Origin: Microbacterium natoriense
Lineage (GTDB): Bacteria; Actinomycetota; Actinomycetes; Actinomycetales; Microbacteriaceae
DNA length: 64,000 bases
Assembly: GCF_030816295.1 (NCBI RefSeq)
Contig: NZ_JAUSXV010000001.1
Location: forward strand, 620,001 to 684,000
Reading direction: 5' to 3'
Shown: positions 17,599 to 26,601 of the stretch, piece by piece
How positions within the stretch are numbered: position 1 is the first letter of the stretch
Layout: every line of letters begins with the position of its first letter
Position numbers and translations under genes: made by a program
Notes under the pieces: model-generated
The model's input: only the letters and a program-made list of their open reading frames with translations
Database searches by the model: none
Told to the model about the DNA's origin: nothing

Positions 17599-18414
17599 AT
17601 GACGACACCGCAGGGGTGGTACGACGCAGGCGTGCCGGGGCGGCAGCGCTGGTGGGACGGAGCGCAATGGACCGCGCACGAGCGGGACGCGCCGGTCGCG
17701 TCGCCATCGATGGGGTGGTACCTCGTGCCGGGAACCGTGGACGTCCGCTGGTGGGACGGCACGGTGTGGACGCCCTACCGCATCCGCGACGGCAAGCCGA
17801 AGCCTGACGCCTTCGCCATCGAGCCGCCGTCGACCGGGTTGATCCTCGGCATCATGTTCCTGGTGCTCGGCCTGGCTCAGCTGTCACTGGCGCTGGCCAC
17901 ACGGAGTCCCGGCAACTTCGTCACTCCGGTGCTGTTCGTGCTGGTGGCTGTCGTCTGGATCGTCGGGGCGCGACATTCGCAGGGGGTGCGCGCCCTGCCT
18001 GCGCCGCAGAGCATGCCGATCATCGACCCGGTCGCCCGGCCGCTCCCCGGCGAAGTGGAGGGCCCGGGTGCCGGCTGGTATCCGATGACGGGGCAGGTCA
18101 CCCGGTGGTGGACGGGCGCTCGCTGGAGCTGGTACATCGGCATGAAGTTCGGCGCGCGCCCAGGCTACGCCGGTCCCCGTGGTTACATCACGTCGATGAT
18201 CGTCGGCTGGTTCATGGCAGGTCTCGCCGTACTCGGACTCGCCCTGGGCGTGACGGGCGCCGCGCTCAGCGCGAGTCCCGCGGGCGCGTTCATGATCGCG
18301 ATCGGCTTCGTCTTCGCAGTGGTCTTCGCCGGACTGGCGCTGTTCATCCTGCTCCTGACGCGCTCGCGCCGGAACGCGATGCTCCTGCCGACATCCCCTC
18401 CACCGCTGCGGTGA
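17599..18414 (+). CDS. Membrane protein with three DUF2510-like repeats
   Basis: A 271-residue protein whose N-terminus has two adjacent DUF2510 modules (GWYDAGVPGRQRWWDGAQWT and GWYLVPGTVDVRWWDGTVWT), then two membrane helices (about 75-115), a third module (GWYPMTGQVTRWWTGARWSW), and two more helices at the end. DUF2510 is a short Trp-rich actinobacterial module of unknown function, usually at the cytoplasmic end of membrane proteins. ATG 17599 is favoured by GGAAGGGG 6 bases upstream over the GTG at 17581. The three-module arrangement is unusual. Confidence 0.75.
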   Translation: MTTPQGWYDAGVPGRQRWWDGAQWTAHERDAPVASPSMGWYLVPGTVDVRWWDGTVWTPYRIRDGKPKPDAFAIEPPSTGLILGIMFLVLGLAQLSLALATRSPGNFVTPVLFVLVAVVWIVGARHSQGVRALPAPQSMPIIDPVARPLPGEVEGPGAGWYPMTGQVTRWWTGARWSWYIGMKFGARPGYAGPRGYITSMIVGWFMAGLAVLGLALGVTGAALSASPAGAFMIAIGFVFAVVFAGLALFILLLTRSRRNAMLLPTSPPPLR

Positions 18415-18430
18415 GCGAACGCCGACCGGA

Positions 18431-19192
18431 TCAGATCCGCTCGGCGAACCGATGGATCAGGTCCGCGGCCACCTCGGCGTCGCTGATGAGCGTGCTGTGG
18501 CCGCGATCGGGGATGACCTCGAGCTCGGCTTGCGGAACCGAATCGACGATCTCGCGGCACCAGGTCTGCGGAGCCATGGGGTCGCGCTCGCCGCGCAGCA
18601 CCAGCACCGGAACCGCGATGCGGGGATAGACCTTCTCGGGTTCGTGCACGATCGTGGCACGCATCTTGCGGATCAGGTTCGGCCCGCCGCGCAGATACTC
18701 GCGCGCTCCGCGCCACAGCACCAGGGGGCTCTCGCCGAGCAGGTCGCGCAGGAGATAGTTGGCCTGAGCGCGGATGCTGCGCGCGGCGCTGTCGACGGTC
18801 GGACCCGCCAGGACGACGCCTGCGACGAGCGCCGGATGCCGCACCGCGAGTTCCGCGGCGATCTGACTGCCCATGGAGTGCCCGATCACGATGACCGGCG
18901 ACTCGTCGGCATGGCGCAGATACGCCGCCAGGAAGTCGGCGTGCCGCTGCATGGTCAGAGTGCGCTCGGGCTCGGGCGCCTCGCCGAATCCGGGCAGGTC
19001 GACCGCGATCACGCGTCCGTCGAGCTGGCGGACCAGGTCGAGGTACACGCTGCGGCCCATGCCGATGCCATGCAGCAGCAGGAACACCGGTCCGCCGGTT
19101 CCGAACGTCTCGGCCACGAGCGTCGCGCCGGCATGCTCGAATTCGACGACGGATGCCGGAGCACCCTGCGGGGCGAGCAGACGGTTCGGCAT
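18431..19192 (-). CDS. Alpha/beta-fold hydrolase
   Basis: A 253-residue single-domain hydrolase. The oxyanion segment is LLLHGIGMG, the nucleophile elbow is GHSMGS (Ser about residue 104), the acid is the Asp in LRGERDPMAP, and the His is in DRGHST. The lid region (about 140-170) is rich in Arg and Leu. An esterase, lipase or C-C hydrolase role is possible; the substrate cannot be told. It is preceded by a -10-like TAGCGT 6 bases before the ATG; those 6 bases also read GGGAGG. Confidence 0.85.
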   Translation of the reverse strand: MPNRLLAPQGAPASVVEFEHAGATLVAETFGTGGPVFLLLHGIGMGRSVYLDLVRQLDGRVIAVDLPGFGEAPEPERTLTMQRHADFLAAYLRHADESPVIVIGHSMGSQIAAELAVRHPALVAGVVLAGPTVDSAARSIRAQANYLLRDLLGESPLVLWRGAREYLRGGPNLIRKMRATIVHEPEKVYPRIAVPVLVLRGERDPMAPQTWCREIVDSVPQAELEVIPDRGHSTLISDAEVAADLIHRFAERI

Positions 19193-19198
19193 CCTCCC

Positions 19199-19204
19199 AC
19201 GCTA
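19199..19204 (-). promoter_or_regulatory. -10 element TAGCGT of the alpha/beta hydrolase gene
   Basis: Minus-strand TAGCGT followed by GGGAGG and ATG. The 6-base spacing matches the leaderless pattern, although GGGAGG could also be a very close ribosome-binding site. Confidence 0.4.
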
Positions 19205-19299
19205 TCCGACCCGCGCACTCCCGCCGTGACGGAGCGCGAGGGTCCAGGATCCGCCACCGGTGGAGCGGCAGGGAGCGAGCCGCGTGCGAGGATGGATCA

Positions 19300-20619
19300 G
19301 TGTCCTCCCCTGCATCCGAAACAGCCGAGAAGCGGGGGCTGCGGGCGCGGATCTCCGCAAGCCTGACCGACCCGGTGCTGAACGCCCTGGTCGCGGCCGT
19401 CGCGGTCTCACGCATCGGGCGCGGGGTGTTCCTCGCGGTCACCGTGCTGTTCTTCACGCAGATCGTCGGGTTGAGTGCGGGCGAGGCGGCCATCGTGCTC
19501 GCGGTGTCGAGCGGATGCGGCGTCGTGGCGTCCTTCCTCGGCGGCTGGCTCGCCGATCGATGGAGCGCCCGCCGGCTCACCTTCGGTTTCGAGGCGCTCG
19601 GCGGACTGCTGCTCGCGGCGTACGCGTTCGCCGGCGACTTCACCTCAGCGCTGCTGCTCGCATCCCTCTCCGGCTTCTTCGACTCGATGGGTCACTCGGC
19701 ACGCTCCGCGATCATCGCACGCGGCTTCGCGCCTGAGCGGCGGGTGCACGCCCGCGCCGTGCTGCGCACGGTCACCAACCTCTCGATCGCACTGGGATCG
19801 GCGATCGGCGCGATCGCCCTCGCTCTCGGCACCCCGGAGGCGTACCGTGCGGTGATCGCCGTGGCGGGCCTTCTCTGCGCGGTCGGCTCCCTGCCGCTGC
19901 TGCGGCTGACCACGGACGTCGACGCGCCCGCACGCACGCGGCTCGGGCCGCAGGTGACCGAGACCGGCTCGATCGACACGGCCGCCGCGGCTGCCGCGCT
20001 CGCCGAGCGCAAGGACTGGGCGCAGCGTTCGCCATGGCGTGACCCGCAGTACCTGGCGCTGACCGCACTCACCGGGATCTTCGCCATGCAGTTCGGGGTC
20101 TTCGAACTCGGCGTGCCGCTGTGGATCACCCGGGAGACGACCGCCCCCGAGGTGATGGTCGCCGTGCTGCTGATCGTGAACACGGTCCTCGTCGTGATGT
20201 TCCAGGTGCGCGCCTCCCGCGGCACGCACGATGTGCGCACCGCGGGTCGTGTCACGCTGATCGCAGGCGGACTGATCGTGATCGCGTGCCTCGTCTACGC
20301 GCTCGCCGCAGGATTGCCCGTGTGGGCGGCGATCGTGCTGCTGCTCGTCGCGACCATCGCATACACGTTCGCCGAGATCCTGTCCCAGGCCGGCGGCTGG
20401 GGTCTCAGTTTCGAGCTCGCCGACGCGAAGCGCGCCGGGGCCTACCAGGGCGTCTTCGGCATGGGGTTCTCGCTCGGGGCCCTCGCCGCGCCCCTCGTCG
20501 TGAACGCCACCGCGATCACCTACGGCTTCTTCGGGTGGGTCGTGCTGGCCGCGATCTTCCTCGCCGCGGCGTCGGGCACCTGGCTCATCGCCCGGCGTGC
20601 CGCGGCAGTGTCAGCCTGA
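19300..20619 (+). CDS. MFS transporter
   Basis: A 439-residue permease with about 12 helices. The conserved MFS loop appears as GGWLADRWSARRLT near residue 80, and a second-half loop near residue 310 reads RASRGTHDVRTAG. GTG 19300 with a GCGAGGATG upstream is the most sensible start; the open frame extends further left but loses hydrophobic character and overlaps the divergent hydrolase. Substrate unknown; drug or metabolite export is the usual role of this subgroup. Confidence 0.83.
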   Translation: MSSPASETAEKRGLRARISASLTDPVLNALVAAVAVSRIGRGVFLAVTVLFFTQIVGLSAGEAAIVLAVSSGCGVVASFLGGWLADRWSARRLTFGFEALGGLLLAAYAFAGDFTSALLLASLSGFFDSMGHSARSAIIARGFAPERRVHARAVLRTVTNLSIALGSAIGAIALALGTPEAYRAVIAVAGLLCAVGSLPLLRLTTDVDAPARTRLGPQVTETGSIDTAAAAAALAERKDWAQRSPWRDPQYLALTALTGIFAMQFGVFELGVPLWITRETTAPEVMVAVLLIVNTVLVVMFQVRASRGTHDVRTAGRVTLIAGGLIVIACLVYALAAGLPVWAAIVLLLVATIAYTFAEILSQAGGWGLSFELADAKRAGAYQGVFGMGFSLGALAAPLVVNATAITYGFFGWVVLAAIFLAAASGTWLIARRAAAVSA

Positions 20620-20677
20620 CGCCCGCTCCCGGATCGCGATCCGAGGGTCGCCATCGTGCGGAACTGCTGCTACCTTT

Positions 20678-20694
20678 TGTTGGCGTAAGCAACA
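20678..20694. promoter_or_regulatory. Imperfect inverted repeat upstream of the xylanase gene
   Basis: TGTTG (20678-20682) and CAACA (20690-20694) flank a 7-base centre, 48 bases before the xylanase start. It could be an operator for a carbohydrate-responsive regulator. The evidence is only its symmetry and position. Confidence 0.3.
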
Positions 20695-20741
20695 TATGTG
20701 CGGGGGCATGCCCGCCATGACGATGACGTCAGGAGAACCAC

Positions 20742-21902
20742 ATGCGACGATCTCTGCGATCACTCTTCTCGGTCACTGCGGCAGCTGTGCTGCTGCTGCC
20801 TTTGTGCGGCGTGAGCACCGCCTATGCCGCGCCGCCCGGGCACAGCAACGCCGACAAGAACGCTCTGCGCAACCAGGCGCCCAAAGACCTCGCGATCGGC
20901 AGCGCGGTGTGGGGCCAGAAGCAGCTCATGGACTACGACGCGGCCGACCCGACGCAGTACCAGCAGGTGCTCGGCGCGCAGTTCTCGTCTCTGACACCCG
21001 AGAACGACATGAAGTGGGATGCCGTGCATCCCGCCCCGGACGTGTACGACTTCACGTCCGCTGACGCGCTCGTCGCCTACGCGAAGGCGAATCATCAGCA
21101 GGTCCGCGGGCACACGCTGCTGTGGCACAGCCAGAACCCGGCCTGGGTCACCGAGGCGAGCAAGACCTGGACCTGCGACGAAGCGCGCGACGTGCTCGAA
21201 GACCACATCCGCACCGTGGTCGGCCATTTCAAGGGTGAGATCTACGAGTGGGACGTCGCGAACGAGATCTTCCAGGACACCTGGGAGAACGGCGGCGTGA
21301 AGCTGCGCACCGAGGCCAACCCGTTCCTCAAAGCCTGCGCCGACGACCCGGTGGCTCTCCTCGAAGACGCGTTCCGCTGGGCGCATGAAGCCGATCCTGA
21401 TGCCGTGCTGTTCCTCAACGACTACAACGCGGAGGGCATCAACGAGAAGACCGACGCGTACTACGCGCTCGCTCAGAGGATGCTGGCCGACGGGACGCCG
21501 CTGGGCGGATTCGGTGCTCAGGCGCATCTCAGCCTTCTCTACGGTTTCGACACGACCCTGCAGGCGAACTTCGAGCGGTTCGCCGCACTGGGCCTGCACG
21601 TGGCGGTGACCGAGGCCGACGTCCGCATCCCGTTGCAGGACGGCGAGACCGGCCCGACGCCCGAGCAGGTGGCGACGCAGGCCGAGCGGTACGACGGGCT
21701 GCTTCAGGCATGCCTGAACGTGAAGGCGTGCTCGTCGTTCACCGTATGGGGATTCCCCGACGCGAACTCGTGGGTTCCCGACGTCTTCCCCGGTGAGGGC
21801 TGGGCCACGATCTTCGAGGACGACTACTCGCGGAAGCCCGCGTTCGACGTGATGCTCAGCTCGCTGCGCTGCGCGACGCCCGGCACCTCGCCGCGGCGCT
21901 GA
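20742..21902 (+). CDS. Secreted endo-1,4-beta-xylanase, GH10
   Basis: A 386-residue secreted enzyme that cuts beta-1,4-xylan internally. The signal peptide is clear (RR near the start, a LLLPLCG core, cleavage expected after AYA near residue 29). The GH10 barrel contains TPENDMKWD, HTLLWHSQNP, the acid/base Glu175 in WDVANE and the nucleophile Glu291 in VTEADVR, where ITELD is more usual. No carbohydrate-binding module follows; the protein is the catalytic domain only. Its neighbours are not sugar-transport genes. A CE7 acetyl esterase 13 kb away could assist in deacetylating xylan. Confidence 0.95.
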   Translation: MRRSLRSLFSVTAAAVLLLPLCGVSTAYAAPPGHSNADKNALRNQAPKDLAIGSAVWGQKQLMDYDAADPTQYQQVLGAQFSSLTPENDMKWDAVHPAPDVYDFTSADALVAYAKANHQQVRGHTLLWHSQNPAWVTEASKTWTCDEARDVLEDHIRTVVGHFKGEIYEWDVANEIFQDTWENGGVKLRTEANPFLKACADDPVALLEDAFRWAHEADPDAVLFLNDYNAEGINEKTDAYYALAQRMLADGTPLGGFGAQAHLSLLYGFDTTLQANFERFAALGLHVAVTEADVRIPLQDGETGPTPEQVATQAERYDGLLQACLNVKACSSFTVWGFPDANSWVPDVFPGEGWATIFEDDYSRKPAFDVMLSSLRCATPGTSPRR

Positions 21903-21975
21903 TCCGGTGGCGGGCGGCCCGCTAGGGTCGTCCGCCACCGGCTCGGTCACGGAACGCGCCGCGACGCGGGACCCG

Positions 21976-24627
21976 TCAGCCTTCCCCGCCGGCGGGCGTC
22001 AGCACCAGGGTCTGCGTGGTCGCGGCATCCACTGCCTTCGCCGAGAACGCCCACGGCTGCTGCACCCCGGCCGCCCAGCGCTCGGTCTGATCCGTGTAGT
22101 GCTCGTGGAAGGCGTGACCCGACGCCCCGGTGAGGTGGATCCAGGTCGAGGCGTCGAAGTCGGACAGATCGACGACCATGCGCATCGACGGCACCGTGGT
22201 CGTGGCATACGAGGCGCCGAGCTTCCATCCGGTCGCGTCGACGACCGAGGCGCCTCCGCTGACCGGATACGGCCCGCGGTTGAACAGCCATTCGATCGGC
22301 GCGATGCCCGACTCCCCGAGAGTCGAGCTGGTCAGGGTGAGCGCGTGCAGTTCGCCCCAGTTCCAGGCGTCGACGGCGGTTCCCTGCAGACCCGACAGCT
22401 CGTCGTACGCCTCTTCGGCCGACAGCGCGAGCATCTCGTCCATTCCGGCGACGTCGATCGCCGTGTTGGTCCACAGCGGATCGGACGGGTCGTCGAGAAG
22501 AGCGCCCACCACCGTGAACAACCGGCCCTGCCCGTCGATCGGCAGCGGCTGCTCGCGTTCGGCGAAGAGGTTCTGCACGAGGTTCGACCACAGCACGTTC
22601 GCGTACGCGGCGGCAGCCGAGGAGGCCTCGTTCTGCGCATCCCAGCCGCGCAGCAGCTCGACCGCCTCGCGCGGACCGGCGCCCGACACCTCGACGTCGA
22701 CGAGAGCGGCCGCGAGCTGCTTGCCGATCCACATCTCGGAATCCATCTGGATGTCCCTCATGTCCTGAGCCGTCAGGGGAGCCGTGGCGGAGCGGCGCTC
22801 GATCAGATGCGCGATGCGGGCCGCCCGGTAGCCGTAGTCCCAGTCCTTCGACAGGAAGTAGTCGTAGTCATCGGTCACGATCGCGTTGTTCGCGGTGACG
22901 ATGTATCCGGAGGCGGGGTTGTACGAGACCGGCAGATCCTCGAAGGGGATGAAGCCCGTCCAGTCGTAGGCGCTGTCCCATCCCGGTTGCGGCATCCATC
23001 CGTCTCCGGCGCCGCGCACAGGCAGCCGTCCCGGAGCCTGATACCCGATGTTGCCCGCGGTGTCGGCGTAGATGAGGTTCTGCGCGGGAACGTCGAAGAG
23101 GGAGGCGGCGCGACGGAAGTCGTCGAAGTCCTTCGCGGTCGCCAGCGCGAAGATCGCGGTCGATGCGGTGCCGGGGTCGAGGGCGGTCCAGCGCAGACTG
23201 ACCGCGTACTCGTGATCGGGAGCGGACACCGCCGGTTGGGTCGGGAGGGTCGGGAGTGCGGGTTCCGGGTCCTCGGCCAACGCGGTGAAGTCGTCGACGA
23301 GCCCCGAGATGATCGGGCCGTGCACGGTGGAGCGGACCTTCAGGGTGACGTCGTCCCCGCCCGCGACCTCGATGGTCTCGGTGCGCTCGTCGATCGGCAC
23401 CAGGGCGCCGTCTCGCCAGTACTGGTCGCCCTCGATCATCTCGACGTAGAGGTCGGTGACGTCGGTGGTGAGGTTCGTGAAGCCCCAGGCGACCTGCTGG
23501 TTGTGGCCGATCACGATTCCGGGGAGACCGGAGAACGAGAAGCCGCCGACGTCGAAGGGGCAGCTGTCGGTGACCTTCGAGCACTTGAGCTGCATCTGGT
23601 ACCAGACCGAGGGCAGCGCGGCGCCGAGGTGCGGATCGTTCGACAGCAGGGGCAGACCGCTTTCGGTGAGGGCGCCCGACACCACCCACGAGTTCGATCC
23701 GATGCCCTCGCCGACATCGCCGACGAGCAGGCTCGCCGCCTCGATGACGTCTGATGCCGTCTGCCACTCGATCGTCGTGCTCGCCTTCTGGATGCCGGTG
23801 TCGGCGTCCGTCGTGAAGGCCGCGGCGTCGGCATCCGTCTCCGTCGCGGGGACGCTCGAGATCTTCGGGACGATCACCGGGTTCTGCTCGAACGGGTAGG
23901 GCGGGTACAGCTGCTCGATCGTCGCCTGCGTCTCGGCCGTATCGGATCCCGATGCGGCGAGATCGGCGGCGAGCAGAGCGCGCTCTGTCTCGTCTTCGAT
24001 GTTCGTGCGCAGGTCCCACGCCATGGCCTTCAGCCAGGCGACCGAGTCGGCGGGAGTCCACGGCTCGGGTGCGTAGTCGGGATTCTGCATGCCGATCACG
24101 GCATATTCGAGCGAGAGCTCGGCGCCGGAGCGTGTCGAGAGATAGGCGTTCACGCCGTCGGCGTATGCCTCGTAGTAGCCGAGCGTGGTCTCGTCCATGG
24201 CCGCGACTTCTGCTTCGGCGACATCGCGCCAGCCGAGCGTGCGCAGGAACGAGTCGGTGCCGATCTGCGATTCGCCGAACATCTCCGAGACGCGGCCTGC
24301 GGTGACGTGGCGGCGGAAATCCATCTCGAAGAAGCGGTCCTGCGCGTGCACGAAGCCCTCGGCGTAGAACAGGTCGTGGGTGGAATCCGCCGTGATCGTG
24401 GGGATGCCGCTGTCGTCGCGCTGCACCGTGACCTCGGCCTTCAGTCCGTCGAGCGCCAGGGTCCCCCCGGTCTGCGGGAAGGAGCGCTGGATCGTCCAGG
24501 TGACGAAGACGGCGGCGGCGACAGCGACGACCACGATCGCGGCGACCACGAGGAAGGCGATCCGGCCGATGCGGGTGGCGAGCGGCCGTCGTGAAGGCGC
24601 GGCAGGGGTCTCTGAATCGGTTGTCAT
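21976..24627 (-). CDS. Penicillin-acylase-family Ntn hydrolase
   Basis: An 883-residue precursor of the S45 peptidase family (penicillin G acylase, acylhomoserine-lactone acylase, cyclic lipopeptide acylase). An N-terminal anchor helix (about 18-45) places it outside the membrane. The autoprocessing site is GIGSNSW with nucleophile Ser311, separating an alpha chain from a large beta chain; the following SNDPHLG is the usual family motif, and WGFTNL lies downstream. The physiological amide substrate is unknown; AHL or N-acyl turnover is only a possibility. ATG 24627 was preferred to GTG 24666, which lies inside a palindrome. Confidence 0.9.
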   Translation of the reverse strand: MTTDSETPAAPSRRPLATRIGRIAFLVVAAIVVVAVAAAVFVTWTIQRSFPQTGGTLALDGLKAEVTVQRDDSGIPTITADSTHDLFYAEGFVHAQDRFFEMDFRRHVTAGRVSEMFGESQIGTDSFLRTLGWRDVAEAEVAAMDETTLGYYEAYADGVNAYLSTRSGAELSLEYAVIGMQNPDYAPEPWTPADSVAWLKAMAWDLRTNIEDETERALLAADLAASGSDTAETQATIEQLYPPYPFEQNPVIVPKISSVPATETDADAAAFTTDADTGIQKASTTIEWQTASDVIEAASLLVGDVGEGIGSNSWVVSGALTESGLPLLSNDPHLGAALPSVWYQMQLKCSKVTDSCPFDVGGFSFSGLPGIVIGHNQQVAWGFTNLTTDVTDLYVEMIEGDQYWRDGALVPIDERTETIEVAGGDDVTLKVRSTVHGPIISGLVDDFTALAEDPEPALPTLPTQPAVSAPDHEYAVSLRWTALDPGTASTAIFALATAKDFDDFRRAASLFDVPAQNLIYADTAGNIGYQAPGRLPVRGAGDGWMPQPGWDSAYDWTGFIPFEDLPVSYNPASGYIVTANNAIVTDDYDYFLSKDWDYGYRAARIAHLIERRSATAPLTAQDMRDIQMDSEMWIGKQLAAALVDVEVSGAGPREAVELLRGWDAQNEASSAAAAYANVLWSNLVQNLFAEREQPLPIDGQGRLFTVVGALLDDPSDPLWTNTAIDVAGMDEMLALSAEEAYDELSGLQGTAVDAWNWGELHALTLTSSTLGESGIAPIEWLFNRGPYPVSGGASVVDATGWKLGASYATTTVPSMRMVVDLSDFDASTWIHLTGASGHAFHEHYTDQTERWAAGVQQPWAFSAKAVDAATTQTLVLTPAGGEG

Positions 24628-24649
24628 CGTCGAGAACTCTTTCGGGTAA

Positions 24650-24666
24650 GTGGGACTCAGTCCCAC
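24650..24666. promoter_or_regulatory. Palindrome GTGGGACT-C-AGTCCCAC upstream of the penicillin-acylase gene
   Basis: Perfect 8-bp arms around one base, 22 bases ahead of the chosen ATG. It has the size of a dimeric repressor site in the promoter/leader. If GTG 24666 were the true start, it would lie in the coding region. Confidence 0.5.
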
Positions 24667-24707
24667 AGAGCCCCGGTCCGCGTATCAGAACGCGTCCTCG
24701 CATCATA

Positions 24708-24745
24708 GCCGGGGCCGCACCTCCTGACGGAAGTGCGGCCCCGGC
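24708..24745 (-). terminator. Strong hairpin after the YhgE-like gene
   Basis: Perfect 13-bp arms, GCCGGGGCCGCAC (24708-24720) and GTGCGGCCCCGGC (24733-24745), with a 12-base loop. It begins 15 bases after the stop of the YhgE-like gene on the minus strand. There is no T-tract, as is common for actinobacterial terminators. Between stop and hairpin the octamer ATCAACCG is repeated. Confidence 0.7.
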
Positions 24746-24759
24746 ATCCGATCAACCGA

Positions 24760-26601
24760 TCAACCGATCAGGCTCGGCTGCAGATCGCGCAGTGTGCGCT
24801 TGTGCGTCATGCGCGTCACGCCGATCGCCGCCAGCAGCAGGGCGCCCACGAGCCACATGCCGAGCACGGCGAGGTCCCAGCCCGCCCTGGCGAGATCGCC
24901 GCCGTACATCAGCTGACGCATCGCGTCGACGACGTATCCGAGCGGCAGCACGTGATGCAGCGCCGCGAGCGGGGCGGGAAGCGTCTGCCAGGGGAAGGTG
25001 CCTCCGGCGGTGACGAGCTGCAGAACCATGAGGACCAGGCCGAGGAACTGGCCCACCGATCCCAGCCACACGTTCAGCGTGAGGATGATCGCCGCGAACG
25101 TCGCCGAGGCGAAGATCAGCACGCCCAGGGTGCCGAGCGGATGGTTGAAGGTGAAGCCGAGGGTGATGGCGAGGATCCCCATCAGGCCGATCATCTGCAC
25201 AGCCCCCAGCATCGCCGGAGTCAGCCAGCCGGCGAGGGTGATGCGCAGCGGCGAATGCAGTGCGGTCACCGCGCGCCGAGAGATCGGCTTGACGATCAGG
25301 AAAAGGGCGTAGATGCCGATCCAGGCCGACAGCGCGGCGAAGAACGGTGCGAGGCCTGCCCCGTAGTCCTCGGCGGAGGCGAGCTTGTCGCTCGACACCT
25401 TCACCGGGTCGGCGATCGTGTCGGCCTGCAGGGTGCGCAGCTCCGCGGTGGAGGCCGGGATCTTGGCCACTCCGTCGGAGAGGCCGTCACGCAGCGTGCC
25501 GATGCCGTCGCGGAGAGTGACGAGCCCGTCGCGCAGCTGTGCGGCGCCGTCGTTAGCAGCCGCAGCGCCCGTCGCGACGGTGCCGGCGCCGGTTGCGAGG
25601 GTCGACGCCCCGGATGCGACGGATGCGGCGCCGTCGGCGAGCTGATCGACCTGGCCGACCGCGGTCTGCACCTTGGTGTTGCCCTCCTGCAGCTTCGTGC
25701 CGAGCGGATCGAGCGTGGCGAGGACGCCGTCGATCTCCTCCTGCGTGAGCCCCTGATCGGCGAGCAGAGTGGTGATGTCTGTGCGCACCTGGGGCAGAGC
25801 GTCGGCGGCCTGCTGCACGGCGGAGCCTGCGCGGTCGGCGATGTCGGCCAGCTTGCGGTTGCCGTCGCTCACCTGCTGCGCACCCGCGGCGAGCGTGGTG
25901 GCGCCTGCGGCGAGCTGGGCGGTGCCGTCGGCGAGCTGGGCGGTGCCGTCGGCGAGGGTGCTGCTGCCGGTCGCCGCTGTCGTCGCACCGTCGGCGAGCT
26001 GCGAGGCGCCATCTGTCGCGGTGATCAGGTTGTCGCGCACGTCGCTGAGCCCGGTGAGCAGGCGCTCTGCGGCCTCGCTGCCGACCATCTCGGCGACCGA
26101 GCTGCGGATCTTCTCGACGGCCTGAGTACCCATGGATGAGGCGAGGTAGTTGTTCGCGTCGTTCGTGTCGAGTTCGATGCGCGCCTGGTGCGGATCGTCG
26201 GACGCGACCGAGGTCAGCGCTTCGGAGAAGTCCGCCGGAATCGTCACCATGAAGTCGACGGATCCGTCGTGGAGCGCCTGTGCACCCTCGGCGGCGGTCA
26301 TCCGCTGCCAGTCGAAGGCGTTGCCCTCGATGAGGTTGTCGGCCACGTCTTCGCCGTAGTTGACCCTCGAATCCTGGGTCTCTGAGCCTGTCGAAGGGTC
26401 GCTCGTCGAGGCGGCGCCCTCATCGTTCACGACGAGGGCGACGGGGACGTCGGGGAACTTCGCGTAGGGGTCCTGATTTGCCCAGAGGTACAGACCTCCG
26501 TAGAGGATCGGCACGCACACGAGAGCGACGAGGGCGAGGATGCCCATCCTGCTGGCGGTGAGTCGCCGCAGTTCGGCGGCGATCATCGAGGGAACCTTCA
26601 T
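24760..26601 (-). CDS. YhgE/Pip-family membrane protein
   Basis: A 613-residue membrane protein with one helix near the N-terminus (ILALVALVCVPILYGGLYLWA), a long extracytoplasmic region with heptad-like repeats (SQLADGATTAATGSSTLADGT, continuing for about 150 residues) and about five helices at the C-terminus. This is the layout of YhgE and of Pip, the phage infection protein family, related to ABC-2 permeases. Residues about 66-77 (SDPSTGSETQDS) come from an inserted copy of the dispersed repeat. It overlaps the ABC-like gene upstream by 4 bases; the pair and TetR form one operon. Confidence 0.85.
   Translation of the reverse strand: MKVPSMIAAELRRLTASRMGILALVALVCVPILYGGLYLWANQDPYAKFPDVPVALVVNDEGAASTSDPSTGSETQDSRVNYGEDVADNLIEGNAFDWQRMTAAEGAQALHDGSVDFMVTIPADFSEALTSVASDDPHQARIELDTNDANNYLASSMGTQAVEKIRSSVAEMVGSEAAERLLTGLSDVRDNLITATDGASQLADGATTAATGSSTLADGTAQLADGTAQLAAGATTLAAGAQQVSDGNRKLADIADRAGSAVQQAADALPQVRTDITTLLADQGLTQEEIDGVLATLDPLGTKLQEGNTKVQTAVGQVDQLADGAASVASGASTLATGAGTVATGAAAANDGAAQLRDGLVTLRDGIGTLRDGLSDGVAKIPASTAELRTLQADTIADPVKVSSDKLASAEDYGAGLAPFFAALSAWIGIYALFLIVKPISRRAVTALHSPLRITLAGWLTPAMLGAVQMIGLMGILAITLGFTFNHPLGTLGVLIFASATFAAIILTLNVWLGSVGQFLGLVLMVLQLVTAGGTFPWQTLPAPLAALHHVLPLGYVVDAMRQLMYGGDLARAGWDLAVLGMWLVGALLLAAIGVTRMTHKRTLRDLQPSLIG
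26376..26398 (-). repeat. Dispersed repeat copy inside the YhgE-like coding sequence
   Basis: Reverse-oriented copy (GGGTCTCTGAGCCTGTCGAA on the plus strand). It is in frame and adds a short Ser/Thr/Gly-rich stretch to the extracytoplasmic domain near residue 70. Confidence 0.8.
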
